A DNA stretch of 48,347 nt from Pseudomonas lopnurensis (GTDB lineage: Bacteria > Pseudomonadota > Gammaproteobacteria > Pseudomonadales > Pseudomonadaceae): the NCBI RefSeq assembly GCF_015070855.1, contig NZ_JADDIX010000061.1:13294-61640 (forward strand), in the 5' to 3' direction. The notes beneath the pieces were generated by a model, which was not told the origin of the DNA, made no database searches, and saw only the letters and a list, made by a program, of their open reading frames with translations. Of the stretch, positions 25,891 to 33,480 are shown one piece after another. The translations under genes and the position numbers were made by a program. The first letter of the stretch is position 1, and the number at the start of each line of letters is the position of its first letter.

Positions 25891-26874
25891 CTAAATCGAT
25901 GAATGACGCTGCTGCCAATAGCGGCGGGCCTGCTCGAATGCCGCTTCCCGCGGCTGCCCCAGGCCGCGCAAGGCGAGGGCCATGGTGGCGACCACCGCCA
26001 ACTCGCCGTAAGGGTCTTCCTGCGTGCCGTTCCAGACCGCGAGCAGCTGCTGCGGGTCCAGCTGCGCCGGTTTGACGTGGCGGCGCTCGGACAGCGCCGG
26101 CCATTCCTCGTCCCAGGCGGCGCCAGCGCGGGTGCCGTAGAGGTGGGAAATGTTGTCCGGATTCATTTCCACTTCGCCGCCTTCGCCCTTGATGACGATG
26201 GCGTTGTCGCCCAGCAGCGTGCTGGCCTGGCGGTGGGTGTCCTGGTAGCCGGGGTGGAAGATGCTCTGCAGGCCGCAGCGGGCGCCCAGCGGGTTGAGCA
26301 GGCGCGCCAGCGAGTGGATCGGCGAGCGCAGGCCGAGCAGGTTGCGCATGTCGATCATGCGCTGCAGCACCGGCATCCAGGCGCCGAGGGGGATGAAGGC
26401 GATGCGCTCGCGCTCGATCGTCGCCGCGGCCTGTTCCCAGTCCTCGCAGCGGCGGATGCCGAGCAGTTCCAGCTGCTGCTCGGTATAGATGCGCCCGGCG
26501 GTATGCGCGCCGCCGCCATGCAGCAGGATGCGGACGCCGTTGGCGGCCAGGCACTTGGCCGCCAGCAGGTACCAGGGCAGGTGGCGTTTCTTGCCGGCAT
26601 AGCTCGGCCAGTCCAGGTCGATCTCGATGGCAGGGGTGGGCAGGCGCTCGCGCACGGCTTCGGTGAAACCGGCCAGTTCCTCGGCGCTTTCCTCCTTGTG
26701 CCGCAACAGCATCAGGAAGGCGCCGAGCTGGGCGTCCTCGACCTTGCCGTCCAGCAGCATGCCCATGGCCTCGCGGGCTTCTTCACGGGTCAGGTCGCGG
26801 GCACCACGCTTGCCCTTGCCGAGGATGCGCACGAAGACGGCGAAGGGGTGTTCTGCTGGGGTTTCGAGGCTCAT
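25891..26874 (-). CDS. ybiB: YbiB-family protein (TrpD2, anthranilate phosphoribosyltransferase-like)
   Basis: A 327-residue protein of the glycosyltransferase family 3 fold. Visible are the helical N-terminal domain (REEAREAMGMLLDGKVEDAQLGAFLMLLRHKEES) and the central ILLHGGGAHTAGRI, in place of the KHGNR-type motif of true TrpD. It also has PIHSLARLLNPL and VIKGEGGEVEMNPDN. E. coli YbiB/TrpD2 does not make phosphoribosyl-anthranilate and binds nucleic acid instead. The start ATG overlaps the tusE stop (ATGA). The arrangement tusD-tusC-tusB-tusE-ybiB is conserved in pseudomonads. Confidence 0.9.
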   Translation of the reverse strand: MSLETPAEHPFAVFVRILGKGKRGARDLTREEAREAMGMLLDGKVEDAQLGAFLMLLRHKEESAEELAGFTEAVRERLPTPAIEIDLDWPSYAGKKRHLPWYLLAAKCLAANGVRILLHGGGAHTAGRIYTEQQLELLGIRRCEDWEQAAATIERERIAFIPLGAWMPVLQRMIDMRNLLGLRSPIHSLARLLNPLGARCGLQSIFHPGYQDTHRQASTLLGDNAIVIKGEGGEVEMNPDNISHLYGTRAGAAWDEEWPALSERRHVKPAQLDPQQLLAVWNGTQEDPYGELAVVATMALALRGLGQPREAAFEQARRYWQQRHSSI

Positions 26875-27206
26875 AGGCAATTGCTCGGTTTCGGCAGCCC
26901 GGCCAGCTTGGCGGCCAGCTTGGCGGGGGTGCCCTTGAACAGGCGGTTGAGGTGCAGGCTGTTGCCTTTTTCCGGCCCCAGCTTCAACGCGGTGTACTTG
27001 ATCAGCGGCCGGGTGGCGGGCGAGAGCTGGAACTCGGCATGGAACTCGCGCAGCAGCCGGAGGATTTCCCAGTGCTCGGCTTCGAGCGCCAATCCCTCCC
27101 GCTCGGCCAGAGCCTGGGCCACGGCCTCGTTCCAGTCCTGCAGGTCGAGCAGGAAGCCATCCTGGTCCAGGGCGATGGCGCGCCCGTCGACGCACAACGT
27201 ATTCAT
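26871..27206 (-). CDS. tusE: TusE: DsrC-family sulfur carrier for tRNA 2-thiolation
   Basis: A 111-residue DsrC/TusE protein. The C-terminal tail PKPSNCL holds the penultimate cysteine that accepts persulfide sulfur from TusBCD and passes it to MnmA for s2U34 formation in tRNA. Other family features are DGFLLDLQDWNEAVAQALAEREG and the LREFHAEFQLSPATRPLIKY stretch. Overlaps of 4 nt (ATGA) at both ends tie it to tusB upstream and ybiB downstream. Confidence 0.95.
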   Translation of the reverse strand: MNTLCVDGRAIALDQDGFLLDLQDWNEAVAQALAEREGLALEAEHWEILRLLREFHAEFQLSPATRPLIKYTALKLGPEKGNSLHLNRLFKGTPAKLAAKLAGLPKPSNCL

Positions 27207-27505
27207 AGCCAGCTGTTGACCCGTTCGTAGCGACAGCTCAGCTCGACGAAGCCGGGGTAGTCCACCAGGGTGACCCGGGCGGGCAAGGCCTCCAGCGCCC
27301 GGGCCCGGACGTCTTCTTCCAGGGCGAACAGCGCGACCGTTTCGGGCAACTTTTCCAGCGCCTGGCGCTGGCGGGTGTTCGCATGTAGCGCGTAGACGGC
27401 ATCGCCGCTCAGCAACAGCGCATCGTCGGCGCCCAGCAGCGGCAGGCAGCTCGCCAGCCGGTCGTCGGCGAACGGGGAGTGGGAAAGCAGGTGCAGGGTC
27501 GCCAT
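27203..27505 (-). CDS. tusB: TusB/DsrH sulfur-relay subunit
   Basis: A 100-residue DsrH/TusB subunit of the TusBCD hexamer. The N-terminus ATLHLLSHSPF and the ALLLSGDAVYAL segment are typical, as is the C-terminal VDYPGFVELSCRYERVNSWL. It overlaps tusC and tusE by 4 nt each. No catalytic cysteine is required in this subunit; structure and context fix the assignment. Confidence 0.92.
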   Translation of the reverse strand: MATLHLLSHSPFADDRLASCLPLLGADDALLLSGDAVYALHANTRQRQALEKLPETVALFALEEDVRARALEALPARVTLVDYPGFVELSCRYERVNSWL

Positions 27506-27864
27506 CAGATCGTGATCACATGGTCGTAGCGGTTGATGAGGGCGCTCAGTCCGATATCGTCGAGCACCTCGACGGACAGTGGCAGCGCCTGTTCGTCGAG
27601 ACCACGCTCGGCGAGGCTGCGCCGCGCCGCATAGAGCGATTCGACACCGAACAGCGGCAGCGCCTGCAGGTTGGCGGTCAGGTCCTTCTGTTCGAGTTGC
27701 GCCGGCTGCTGGGCGGCGGCGAGCTGGAACACGCCGTCATCGAGAAACAGCAGCCCCAACGGCAGCTCGAAAGCGCCGCCGGCCAGAACGATATCCAGCG
27801 CCTCGCGTGCCGACGGGCCGGACCAGGGGGCCTGGCGGCTGATGACGAGCATCGAACGGGCCAT
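27505..27864 (-). CDS. tusC: TusC/DsrF sulfur-relay subunit
   Basis: A 119-residue DsrF/TusC subunit. It starts MARSMLVISRQAPWSGPSAREALD, then LGLLFLDDGVFQL and LPLFGVESLYAARRSLAERGL, and ends with VEVLDDIGLSALINRYDHVITI. The start was set at ATG 27864, which overlaps the tusD stop (ATGA). Confidence 0.92.
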   Translation of the reverse strand: MARSMLVISRQAPWSGPSAREALDIVLAGGAFELPLGLLFLDDGVFQLAAAQQPAQLEQKDLTANLQALPLFGVESLYAARRSLAERGLDEQALPLSVEVLDDIGLSALINRYDHVITI

Positions 27865-28256
27865 CAGTGACCTCCGAAGCAGACGAGGCGGTCGGCCTGT
27901 TGCGCCGCTTCGTGCAGCTGGCCGAGGCCGGACAGCTCCCAGCCCGCCGCCAGGTTCGCGGCCGGGCGCCGGTAGCGTTGCGCTTCGCCTTCGTCCAGCA
28001 CGCCGCGGCGCAGCCCGGCGGCGATGCACACCACGCCGTCGAGCCGGTTGGCACTGACGAAGCGGCTCCATTCGGCGGCCACATCCGGCTCGTCCTGCGC
28101 CGCCACGACATTCGCCGAGGCGCTGTGCACGCCGTCCTGATAGAAGAACAGCCGGACGATCTCGTGCCCGCCGGCGAGTGTCGCTTCGGCGAAGCGCAGC
28201 GCGCGGCGCGCGGCCGGCGAATGGGGGGAGGCGAACAGGGCGATTGCGAATTTCAT
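27864..28256 (-). CDS. tusD: TusD/DsrE sulfur-relay subunit
   Basis: A 130-residue DsrE/TusD subunit, first gene of the tusDCB-tusE-ybiB operon. The conserved cysteine that carries the persulfide is in GVVCIAAGLRRGV. MKFAIALFASPHSPAARRALRFA and VRLFFYQDGVHSA are typical. The start was moved to ATG 28256, with a GGTGTTCCG region upstream and the family N-terminus following directly. A terminator of the preceding gene lies about 50 bp upstream, so the operon has its own promoter. Confidence 0.94.
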   Translation of the reverse strand: MKFAIALFASPHSPAARRALRFAEATLAGGHEIVRLFFYQDGVHSASANVVAAQDEPDVAAEWSRFVSANRLDGVVCIAAGLRRGVLDEGEAQRYRRPAANLAAGWELSGLGQLHEAAQQADRLVCFGGH

Positions 28257-28305
28257 CGGAACACCATTGCGAGACAGCCGACATGATACGCCAGCTGCGG
28301 GCATG

Positions 28306-28326
28306 AAAAAGCCCGCCGAAGCGGGC
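28306..28326 (-). terminator. Rho-independent terminator after yccA
   Basis: On the minus strand a GCCCGC/GCGGGC stem with a TTCG tetraloop is followed by five T residues (AAAAA at 28306-28310 on the plus strand). It ends yccA transcription before tusD. Confidence 0.88.
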
Positions 28327-28345
28327 TCGTTTCAGGCAGGGCCGA

Positions 28346-29014
28346 TCAGTCGTCGCCGCCGAAGATGCCCAGCAGCTGCAGCAGGCTGATGAACAGGTTG
28401 TACAGCGAAACGAACAGGCCGATGGTGGCCATGATGTAGTTGCGCTCGCCGCCGTGGATGATGGCGCTGGTCTGGAACAGGATGCACGCCGAGGAGAACA
28501 GCACGAAGCCGGCGCTGATCGCCAGTTGCAGCCCGGTGATCTGGAAGAAGAAGCCGGCCAGCATGGCGCCGATCAATACGAAGAAACCGGCAGTGATGAA
28601 GCCGCTGAGGAAGCTCATGTCCTTGCGGGTGATCAGCACGTAGGCCGAGAGCCCGAAGAACACCAGCGCGGTCATCGACAACGCCGAGCTGATCAGCTCG
28701 CCACCGTTGGCGAGACCCAGGTACATGTTGAGGATCGGCCCGAGGGTGTAGCCCATGAAGCCGGTCAGGGCGAAGGTGGATACCAGCCCCCACACCGAAT
28801 TGCGCAGCTTGGCGGTGAGGAAGAACAGTCCGTAGAAGCCGATCAGCACCACGAAGATGTTCGGGTAGGCGGCGTTGGCCTGCATGGCCATGTAGGCGAC
28901 CAGGCCGCTGAAGGCGAGGGTCATGGCCAGCAGCCCATAGGTATTGCGCAGGACCTTGCTGACCTCACGCTGTTCGACCTGCGTGTGGCTAAGCGCGTAT
29001 TCGTGTTCGTGCAT
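28346..29014 (-). CDS. yccA: Bax inhibitor-1 / YccA family membrane protein
   Basis: A 222-residue inner-membrane protein with seven predicted transmembrane segments. The N-terminal cytosolic tail ([39 protein letters not shown]) and the C-terminal [17 protein letters not shown] acidic end are characteristic of UPF0005/BI-1. E. coli YccA modulates FtsH proteolysis of membrane proteins. The ATG has AGGAGT 7 nt upstream. It is monocistronic, ended by a clear terminator. Confidence 0.92.
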   Translation of the reverse strand: MHEHEYALSHTQVEQREVSKVLRNTYGLLAMTLAFSGLVAYMAMQANAAYPNIFVVLIGFYGLFFLTAKLRNSVWGLVSTFALTGFMGYTLGPILNMYLGLANGGELISSALSMTALVFFGLSAYVLITRKDMSFLSGFITAGFFVLIGAMLAGFFFQITGLQLAISAGFVLFSSACILFQTSAIIHGGERNYIMATIGLFVSLYNLFISLLQLLGIFGGDD

Positions 29015-29141
29015 GGCGACACTCCTTGGATGAAATCAAGCCTGAGACGATTTGTCCCGGATCATAGCAGAAGCAAGTTCGATGCCCAGCATCAGTGTTT
29101 GACAGTGTATTTCTATCCGGTACTATTGCGCCCGCTTTAAT

Positions 29142-29231
29142 GGAAGTGTGGCCGAGTGGTTGAAGGCAGCGGTCTTGAAAACCGCCGAAGGGGAGACCCT
29201 TCCCAGAGTTCGAATCTCTGCGCTTCCGCCA
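29142..29231 (+). tRNA. tRNA-Ser (UGA anticodon)
   Basis: A 90-nt class II tRNA. The acceptor stem GGAAGTG pairs with CGCTTCC (one G-T pair), with discriminator G and an encoded CCA. The anticodon loop CTTGAAA gives anticodon UGA. A long variable arm (GGGGAGACCCTTCCC region) and T-loop GTTCGAATC are present. A terminator-like hairpin follows at 29243-29263. Confidence 0.96.
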
Positions 29232-29242
29232 TATCCAATCCT

Positions 29243-29270
29243 GAAGGCCCCGTATTCCGGGGCCTTCGGC
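29243..29270 (+). terminator. Hairpin terminator after tRNA-Ser
   Basis: AAGGCCCCG and CGGGGCCTT arms separated by TATTC form a strong stem. Only a weak T-rich tail follows. Confidence 0.7.
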
Positions 29271-29401
29271 GTTTCTGGGGAGCGGAAAAGGGCGTTTGCG
29301 TGGTCCCAGTTTGGTTTCATGAGCCCACGCCTGCTTTTCCCCCATATGTCATCACGGCCACGCGCAGCGGCTATGGAGTGGAAGCGCCTTCATGCCGCTG
29401 A

Positions 29402-29458
29402 ATAGCAGCTTGCTATATATTCGATACTGCAATACCGTACCGCATAGCAATTTGCGAT
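29402..29458. promoter_or_regulatory. Paired palindromic operators upstream of higBA
   Basis: ATAGCA-GCT-TGCTAT (29402-29416, perfect 6-bp arms) and ATAGCA-ATT-TGCGAT (29444-29458, one mismatch). The centres are 42 bp apart, about four helical turns. Both lie directly before higB and are the expected sites for HigA or HigBA autorepression. Confidence 0.65.
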
Positions 29459-29471
29459 ACGAACGTCGAGC

Positions 29472-29753
29472 ATGCATGTCATCACCCAGAAGCGCATCTG
29501 GGAAGCCAAGGAAAAGTGGCACCACTCAGCCACCGCACTGGATGCCTGGTACCGGTTGATCAGCAAGGTCGAGCCGAAGGACTTCGCCGCCATGAAGCAG
29601 CTCTTTCCCAGCGTGGAAAAGGTCGGTGACAAGCACGTATTCGACATCGGTGGTAACAAGCTGCGGCTCATAGCCACGGTGGATTACGTCTACAGGAAAG
29701 TCTTCATCAGAGCCGTCCTCGATCACAAAGAGTACGACCGCAACCAATGGTAG
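29472..29753 (+). CDS. higB: HigB-family toxin (ribosome-dependent mRNA interferase)
   Basis: A 93-residue RelE-superfamily toxin of the HigB type. Typical segments are MHVITQKRIWEAKEKWHHSATALDAWY, FDIGGNKLRLIATVDY and VFIRAVLDHKEYDRNQW. The basic residues of the C-terminal half and the final Tyr/His residues match the family's catalytic surface. Toxin precedes antitoxin, the order typical of higBA. The module sits next to the tRNA-Ser gene, a common place for acquired DNA, and its promoter is AT-rich compared with the surroundings. Confidence 0.92.
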   Translation: MHVITQKRIWEAKEKWHHSATALDAWYRLISKVEPKDFAAMKQLFPSVEKVGDKHVFDIGGNKLRLIATVDYVYRKVFIRAVLDHKEYDRNQW

Positions 29754-29763
29754 TGAGGTGCAT

Positions 29764-30165
29764 ATGAGCGCACTCCTCAAGCAAGCAACCGAGCACTGGC
29801 GCTACGTGGCTCCGCTGCTCACTCCGCCGGAAACGGAGGCCGACTATGACGCTCTGGTCGAAGCGCTGGACGAACTGCTGGACGAGATCGGTGGCGAGGA
29901 ACGCCATCCGCTCGCCGCTCTCGCCTCGCAAATGGGCGACCTGATCGCTGCCTATGACGCGATGCACTACGCTCTGCCCGAGGTGCCTGGGCATGAGGTG
30001 CTGCGCTTCCTGATGACCGAGCATCAGCTCAGCCAGAGCGATCTCCCCGAGGTTGGCGCCCAGTCCGTCGTTTCGGAAATCCTCAACGGCAAGCGCCGGC
30101 TCAACGTGCGCCACATTCGGGCGCTGGCGCAGCGCTTCAACGTGCCGGCAGACGTGTTCTTTTGA
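29764..30165 (+). CDS. higA: HigA-family antitoxin, helix-turn-helix
   Basis: A 133-residue antitoxin. The N-terminal acidic helical part (EADYDALVEALDELLDEIGGEERHPL) resembles the toxin-neutralising segment of HigA. The C-terminal Cro/C1-type helix-turn-helix includes RFLMTEHQLSQSDLPEVGAQSVVSEILNGKRRLNVRHIRALAQRFNV. The ATG at 29764 has TGAGG upstream and begins 10 bp after the higB stop; an in-frame GTG at 29758 is the alternative. It probably represses the operon through the two palindromes upstream of higB. Confidence 0.92.
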   Translation: MSALLKQATEHWRYVAPLLTPPETEADYDALVEALDELLDEIGGEERHPLAALASQMGDLIAAYDAMHYALPEVPGHEVLRFLMTEHQLSQSDLPEVGAQSVVSEILNGKRRLNVRHIRALAQRFNVPADVFF

Positions 30166-30197
30166 TCTTCGTTTCCGCGCCCCCGCGCTCCGCCGCT

Positions 30198-30824
30198 TCA
30201 GGACTGCGTGGGTGTCCTGACCATCAGCATGTCCAACAGGCCGTCGCCCAACTGCTCGGCCTGTTCCCGCAGGGAAAACAGCTTCGGCGAGAACAGCCAG
30301 GTGTGGGTGATACCCATCAGGCTGGAGTAGAGCAGCACGGCGAGTGAACGCGGGGGCTGCTGCGCGCCGATGCGTCGTTCGCGCTGGGCCTGTTCGATCA
30401 GTTCTTCCAGCAGTTGCACCATGTCGCGGGTCAGCTTGCGTTCGCGCTTGAGGGTGCTGGCCATCTGCGCGGTGAGTTCGGTCTTGTTCAGCAGGATCTC
30501 GAAGGACTGGCGATACCAGCGGTCTTCCAGCAGCAGGCGGAACCACTCGCGCACGAAATGCTCGATGGCGACGAGCGGCTCCTCGCCCAGCGTCCGGCTG
30601 CGCTCGATCAGGCGCTCCAGCGGCTCCTGGGAAAAGGTCAGCACCGCCTGGTAGAGCTCGTCCTTGTTCTTGAAGTGCCAGTAGATCGGGCCGCGGCTGA
30701 AGCCGGCGGCCTGGGCGATCATCGCCAGCGTGGTGTTCGAATAGCCATTGCGGCTGAACAGTTCGAGTGCCGCGGCGATGACCTTGAGGCGGGTCTGTTC
30801 GGCGTCTTCTTTGGTACGGCGCAT
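30198..30824 (-). CDS. TetR/AcrR-family transcriptional regulator
   Basis: A 208-residue repressor. The helix-turn-helix domain reads TRLKVIAAALELFSRNGYSNTTLAMIAQAAGFSRGPIYWHFKNKDELY. The ligand-binding half (FVREWFRLLLEDRWYRQSFEILLNKTEL) resembles the AcrR/TtgR subgroup. ATG 30824 has GAGGAG upstream. It is the last gene of a glnT-like / binding protein / tetR set. A 20-bp palindrome in the divergent glnT promoter (33402-33421) is its likely operator. The inducer is unknown; guanidine- or amine-related compounds are a guess from context. Confidence 0.88.
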   Translation of the reverse strand: MRRTKEDAEQTRLKVIAAALELFSRNGYSNTTLAMIAQAAGFSRGPIYWHFKNKDELYQAVLTFSQEPLERLIERSRTLGEEPLVAIEHFVREWFRLLLEDRWYRQSFEILLNKTELTAQMASTLKRERKLTRDMVQLLEELIEQAQRERRIGAQQPPRSLAVLLYSSLMGITHTWLFSPKLFSLREQAEQLGDGLLDMLMVRTPTQS

Positions 30825-30847
30825 GGGGCTCCTCGAAATGCGCAGCG

Positions 30848-30882
30848 GCCACGCAGCGTGCCGTCGGCGGGCGCTGCGTGGC
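30848..30882. other. 11-bp-stem hairpin between the binding protein gene and tetR
   Basis: GCCACGCAGCG (30848-30858) and CGCTGCGTGGC (30872-30882) form a perfect 11-bp stem with a 13-nt loop and no clear T tract. It may attenuate read-through into tetR or stabilise the upstream message. Confidence 0.6.
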
Positions 30883-30888
30883 AAGCCT

Positions 30889-31956
30889 TCATAGCGCGCC
30901 GTCGGCGGCCATCTGCATGTAAGTGGTGTCGAAGCGCAGCTTGAGGTTGCCCTGGTCGCCGAGTGTGCCGGCCGGCATGGCGATGCCGACGAAATCCGCC
31001 GAATCGGCGCCATCGCCCAGCAGCCCATGGTCGAAGGAGAACTTGCGCACGCTGTCCACGGCTTCATAGGCCTGCGCGCTGGAGATGAAGCTCACCGCTT
31101 CGGCCGGGGTGTAGAACATGTGCGTGCCCTTCAGCTGGGCCTCGTAACCGGCCTGGTCGGTGCCGGACGCGGCGCCGAGCTGGGCGCGCAGTTCGGCGCC
31201 TTCCGGCGTGTCGCTGGCCATGATCGCCATCACTTCGTACCAGGCGCCGGTGACCGCCTTGCCGAAGGCCGGGTTGTCGGCCAGCGTCTCGCTGTTGACG
31301 ATCAACAGATCCTTCACATGGCCCGGCACGCTGGCCGAGTCGAACACCTGGTGCGCATCGGGTGCGGCGGCCACTTCCTGCAGCAGCGGGCTCCAGGTGG
31401 CGACGTTGCGCACGTCATTGGTGCTGAAGGCGGCGACGATGTCGGCATCGGAGGTGTTGACCACCTTCACGTCCTTCTCGGCGAGGCCGACGCTGTCCAG
31501 CGCCTTGGCCAGGATGTAGTGGGAAACCGAGAGCTCGACCAGATGCACGTCCTGACCCTTGATCTGCTCGAGGTCATCGGTGCCTTTCATCACCAGGCCG
31601 TCGTTGCCGTTGGAGTAGCTGCCGACGATCAGCGCGGTGGTGTCGACGCCGCCTGCCGCAGGGATCGACAGCGCGTCCATGCTGGTGGCGACCACGCCGT
31701 CGAACTGGCCGGCGGTGTACTGGTTGATGGATTCGACATAGTCGTTGATCTGGGTGATGTTCACTTCGATGCCGTACTTGTCCGCCCACTTCTTCATGAT
31801 TCCGGACTCGTCGGCGTACTTCCAGGGCATCCAGCCGACGTAGATGGTCCAGGCCAGATTGAAGGTCGATTTCTCCTCGGCCTGGGCCAGGGGGATGAGG
31901 GTGGTCAGGGCGATGGCCCCGGCGCAGAGCAGCTTTTTCATGATCTTGCCGTGCAT
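30889..31956 (-). CDS. ABC transporter periplasmic binding protein, urea-carboxylase-region type (TIGR03427-like)
   Basis: A 355-residue binding protein with a signal peptide (KIMKKLLCAGAIALTTLIPLAQA, cleavage before EEKSTF). The stretches FNLAWTIYVGWMPWKYADESGIMKKWADKYGIEV, INDYVESINQYTAGQFDGVVATSMDAL, IPAAGGVDTTALIVGSYSNGNDG and VKLVELSVSHYILAKAL-like sequence match the family found beside urea/guanidine carboxylase genes, often with guanidine riboswitches. It is therefore a likely binding protein for guanidine or a related compound. Shine-Dalgarno GGGAG precedes ATG 31956, and the gene is 14 bp after the glutamine synthetase-like gene. No permease or ATPase is next to it; the nearest pair is at 38121-39838. 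Confidence 0.85.
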   Translation of the reverse strand: MHGKIMKKLLCAGAIALTTLIPLAQAEEKSTFNLAWTIYVGWMPWKYADESGIMKKWADKYGIEVNITQINDYVESINQYTAGQFDGVVATSMDALSIPAAGGVDTTALIVGSYSNGNDGLVMKGTDDLEQIKGQDVHLVELSVSHYILAKALDSVGLAEKDVKVVNTSDADIVAAFSTNDVRNVATWSPLLQEVAAAPDAHQVFDSASVPGHVKDLLIVNSETLADNPAFGKAVTGAWYEVMAIMASDTPEGAELRAQLGAASGTDQAGYEAQLKGTHMFYTPAEAVSFISSAQAYEAVDSVRKFSFDHGLLGDGADSADFVGIAMPAGTLGDQGNLKLRFDTTYMQMAADGAL

Positions 31957-31970
31957 GGTGAGACTCCCTT

Positions 31971-33335
31971 TTAGAAAAACTTCAGGTAGCGCTGGATTTC
32001 CCAGTCGGAAACATGGGTGTGGTAGGCATTCCATTCGTCGCGCTTGAACTCGACGAAGGCCTGGTACATCGCATCGCCGAACACCTGGCGCGACAGCGGG
32101 TCGGCTTCGAAGGCGTCGATGGCTTCGTCGAGGGTGCGCGGCAGGGTTTCGATGCCCATCTGCGCCACTTCCCGTTCGCTGTAGTGGTACATGTTCTCGC
32201 GGTGCGGCTGGCCGGGATCGAGCTGCTCGCGGATGCCTTCGAGGCCGGCGGCGAGGATCATCGCCGCGCCGAGATAAGGGTTGCAACCGATGTCGGCCGC
32301 GCGGCATTCGACCCGGCCGCCCTGGGACGGAATGCGCAGCATGTTGGTGCGGTTGTTGTTGCCGTAGCAGCAGAACACCGGCGCCCAGGTCGAGCCGGAC
32401 ATGGCGCCCTTGCGGATCAGCCGCTTGTAGCTGTTGACCGTCGGCGCGATGACCGCGCAGATCGCCTTGGCATGCTTCAGCACCCCGGCGATGAAGTGAT
32501 AGGCCAGCGGCGTCACACCGCAGCCATAGGGATCATCGCCGTCGACCTCGAAGAGGTTCTTGCCGGTGTCGATGTCCGCCAGCGACATGTTGTAGTGCGC
32601 GCCGCTGCCGGTGCGGTTGGCCGAGGGCTTGGGCATGAAGGTGGCGAAGGCGCCGTGCTTGCGGGCGATCTCGCCCGCCATCATGCGGAAGAACACGAAG
32701 CGGTCGGCCATGCCGAGGGCGTCGGTGTACTTGAAGTCGGTTTCGAACTGGCCGTTGGCGTCCTCGTGGTCGAAGGAGTAGACGCCCCAGCCCATCTCGT
32801 TCATGGCCTCCACCAGTTCGTCGACGATGGGCAGGTTGTCCATCAAAAGGCGCGGGTCGTAGCAGGGCTTGGCCATGTCGTCACGTGCGGAGATTGGCGC
32901 GAAGCCGCCATCCGGGGTGTCCTTGAACAGGAAGAACTCGGTCTCGATGCCGAGATTGAAGGTATAGCCCAGCGCGGCGGCCGCCTCGGTCTGGCGTTTG
33001 AGGATGCTGCGCGAGCAGGCGTCGAAGGGCTTGCCGTCGAGGTAGAGATCGCTGGCGAACCAGGCCAGGTCGCGGTTCCAGCTGCACTGGGTGGCGCTGG
33101 CCGGGTCCGGCATGGCAGCCACCTCGTTGTCGCTGATGTCCTGCGGCACGCCGTCCAGCGCCGCCCCGGTGTACAGCTCCGAACCCCGGAGCATCTGGCC
33201 TAGGTGGGCGAGGGGGACGAACTTGCCCTTGATCACGCCATGGATGTCGACGTAGCTGGCCATGGCGTATTTCACGCCCTTGTCCTGCAGCTGCTGTTTC
33301 AGCTCCTCGACGGAGGAGAGGGGAAAGCTGGTCAT
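31971..33335 (-). CDS. glnT: Type III (GlnT-like) glutamate-ammonia ligase family enzyme
   Basis: A 454-residue glutamine synthetase-fold enzyme. The N-terminal beta-grasp contains VKYAMASYVDIHGVIKGKFVP. The catalytic domain has GIETEFFLF, SFDHEDANGQFE, TGSGAHYNMSL (in place of the usual GSGMHxHxS), GAMSGSTWAPVFCCYGNNNRT and RVECRAADIGCNPYLG. These match the GlnT/type III group, which includes gamma-glutamyl-amide synthetases as well as glutamine synthetases. So the amine substrate may be ammonia or a small alkylamine. AGGAG precedes ATG 33335. It is cotranscribed with the guanidine-type binding protein, which suggests assimilation of released nitrogen. Confidence 0.9.
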   Translation of the reverse strand: MTSFPLSSVEELKQQLQDKGVKYAMASYVDIHGVIKGKFVPLAHLGQMLRGSELYTGAALDGVPQDISDNEVAAMPDPASATQCSWNRDLAWFASDLYLDGKPFDACSRSILKRQTEAAAALGYTFNLGIETEFFLFKDTPDGGFAPISARDDMAKPCYDPRLLMDNLPIVDELVEAMNEMGWGVYSFDHEDANGQFETDFKYTDALGMADRFVFFRMMAGEIARKHGAFATFMPKPSANRTGSGAHYNMSLADIDTGKNLFEVDGDDPYGCGVTPLAYHFIAGVLKHAKAICAVIAPTVNSYKRLIRKGAMSGSTWAPVFCCYGNNNRTNMLRIPSQGGRVECRAADIGCNPYLGAAMILAAGLEGIREQLDPGQPHRENMYHYSEREVAQMGIETLPRTLDEAIDAFEADPLSRQVFGDAMYQAFVEFKRDEWNAYHTHVSDWEIQRYLKFF

Positions 33336-33401
33336 CGGCTTGCACTCCTTGGAGTCATGGGGGCGATGCGCTGGCACCGCTGGCACGATTCCTTCATCCA
33401 A

Positions 33402-33421
33402 TATACATGCCAGCGTGTATA
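33402..33421. promoter_or_regulatory. 20-bp palindrome, probable TetR-family operator
   Basis: TATACA-TGCCAGCG-TGTATA: 6-bp perfect arms with the inner bases also partly symmetric. It lies between the divergent glnT-like and alpha/beta hydrolase genes and overlaps a TATATT-like -10 element on the minus strand. Size and symmetry suit a TetR dimer pair; the tetR gene is two genes downstream in the same unit. Confidence 0.6.
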
Positions 33422-33480
33422 GAAACGGGCTGCGGCTGGCCTTGCCGACGCGCCCGTCCAGTGGTCCAGGAGACTTGCAG

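Noticed and set aside
33379..33395. TGGCACGATTCCTTCA as a sigma-54 promoter for the alpha/beta hydrolase
   Set aside because: The -24 half is perfect, but the -12 half lacks the required GC at the correct spacing.
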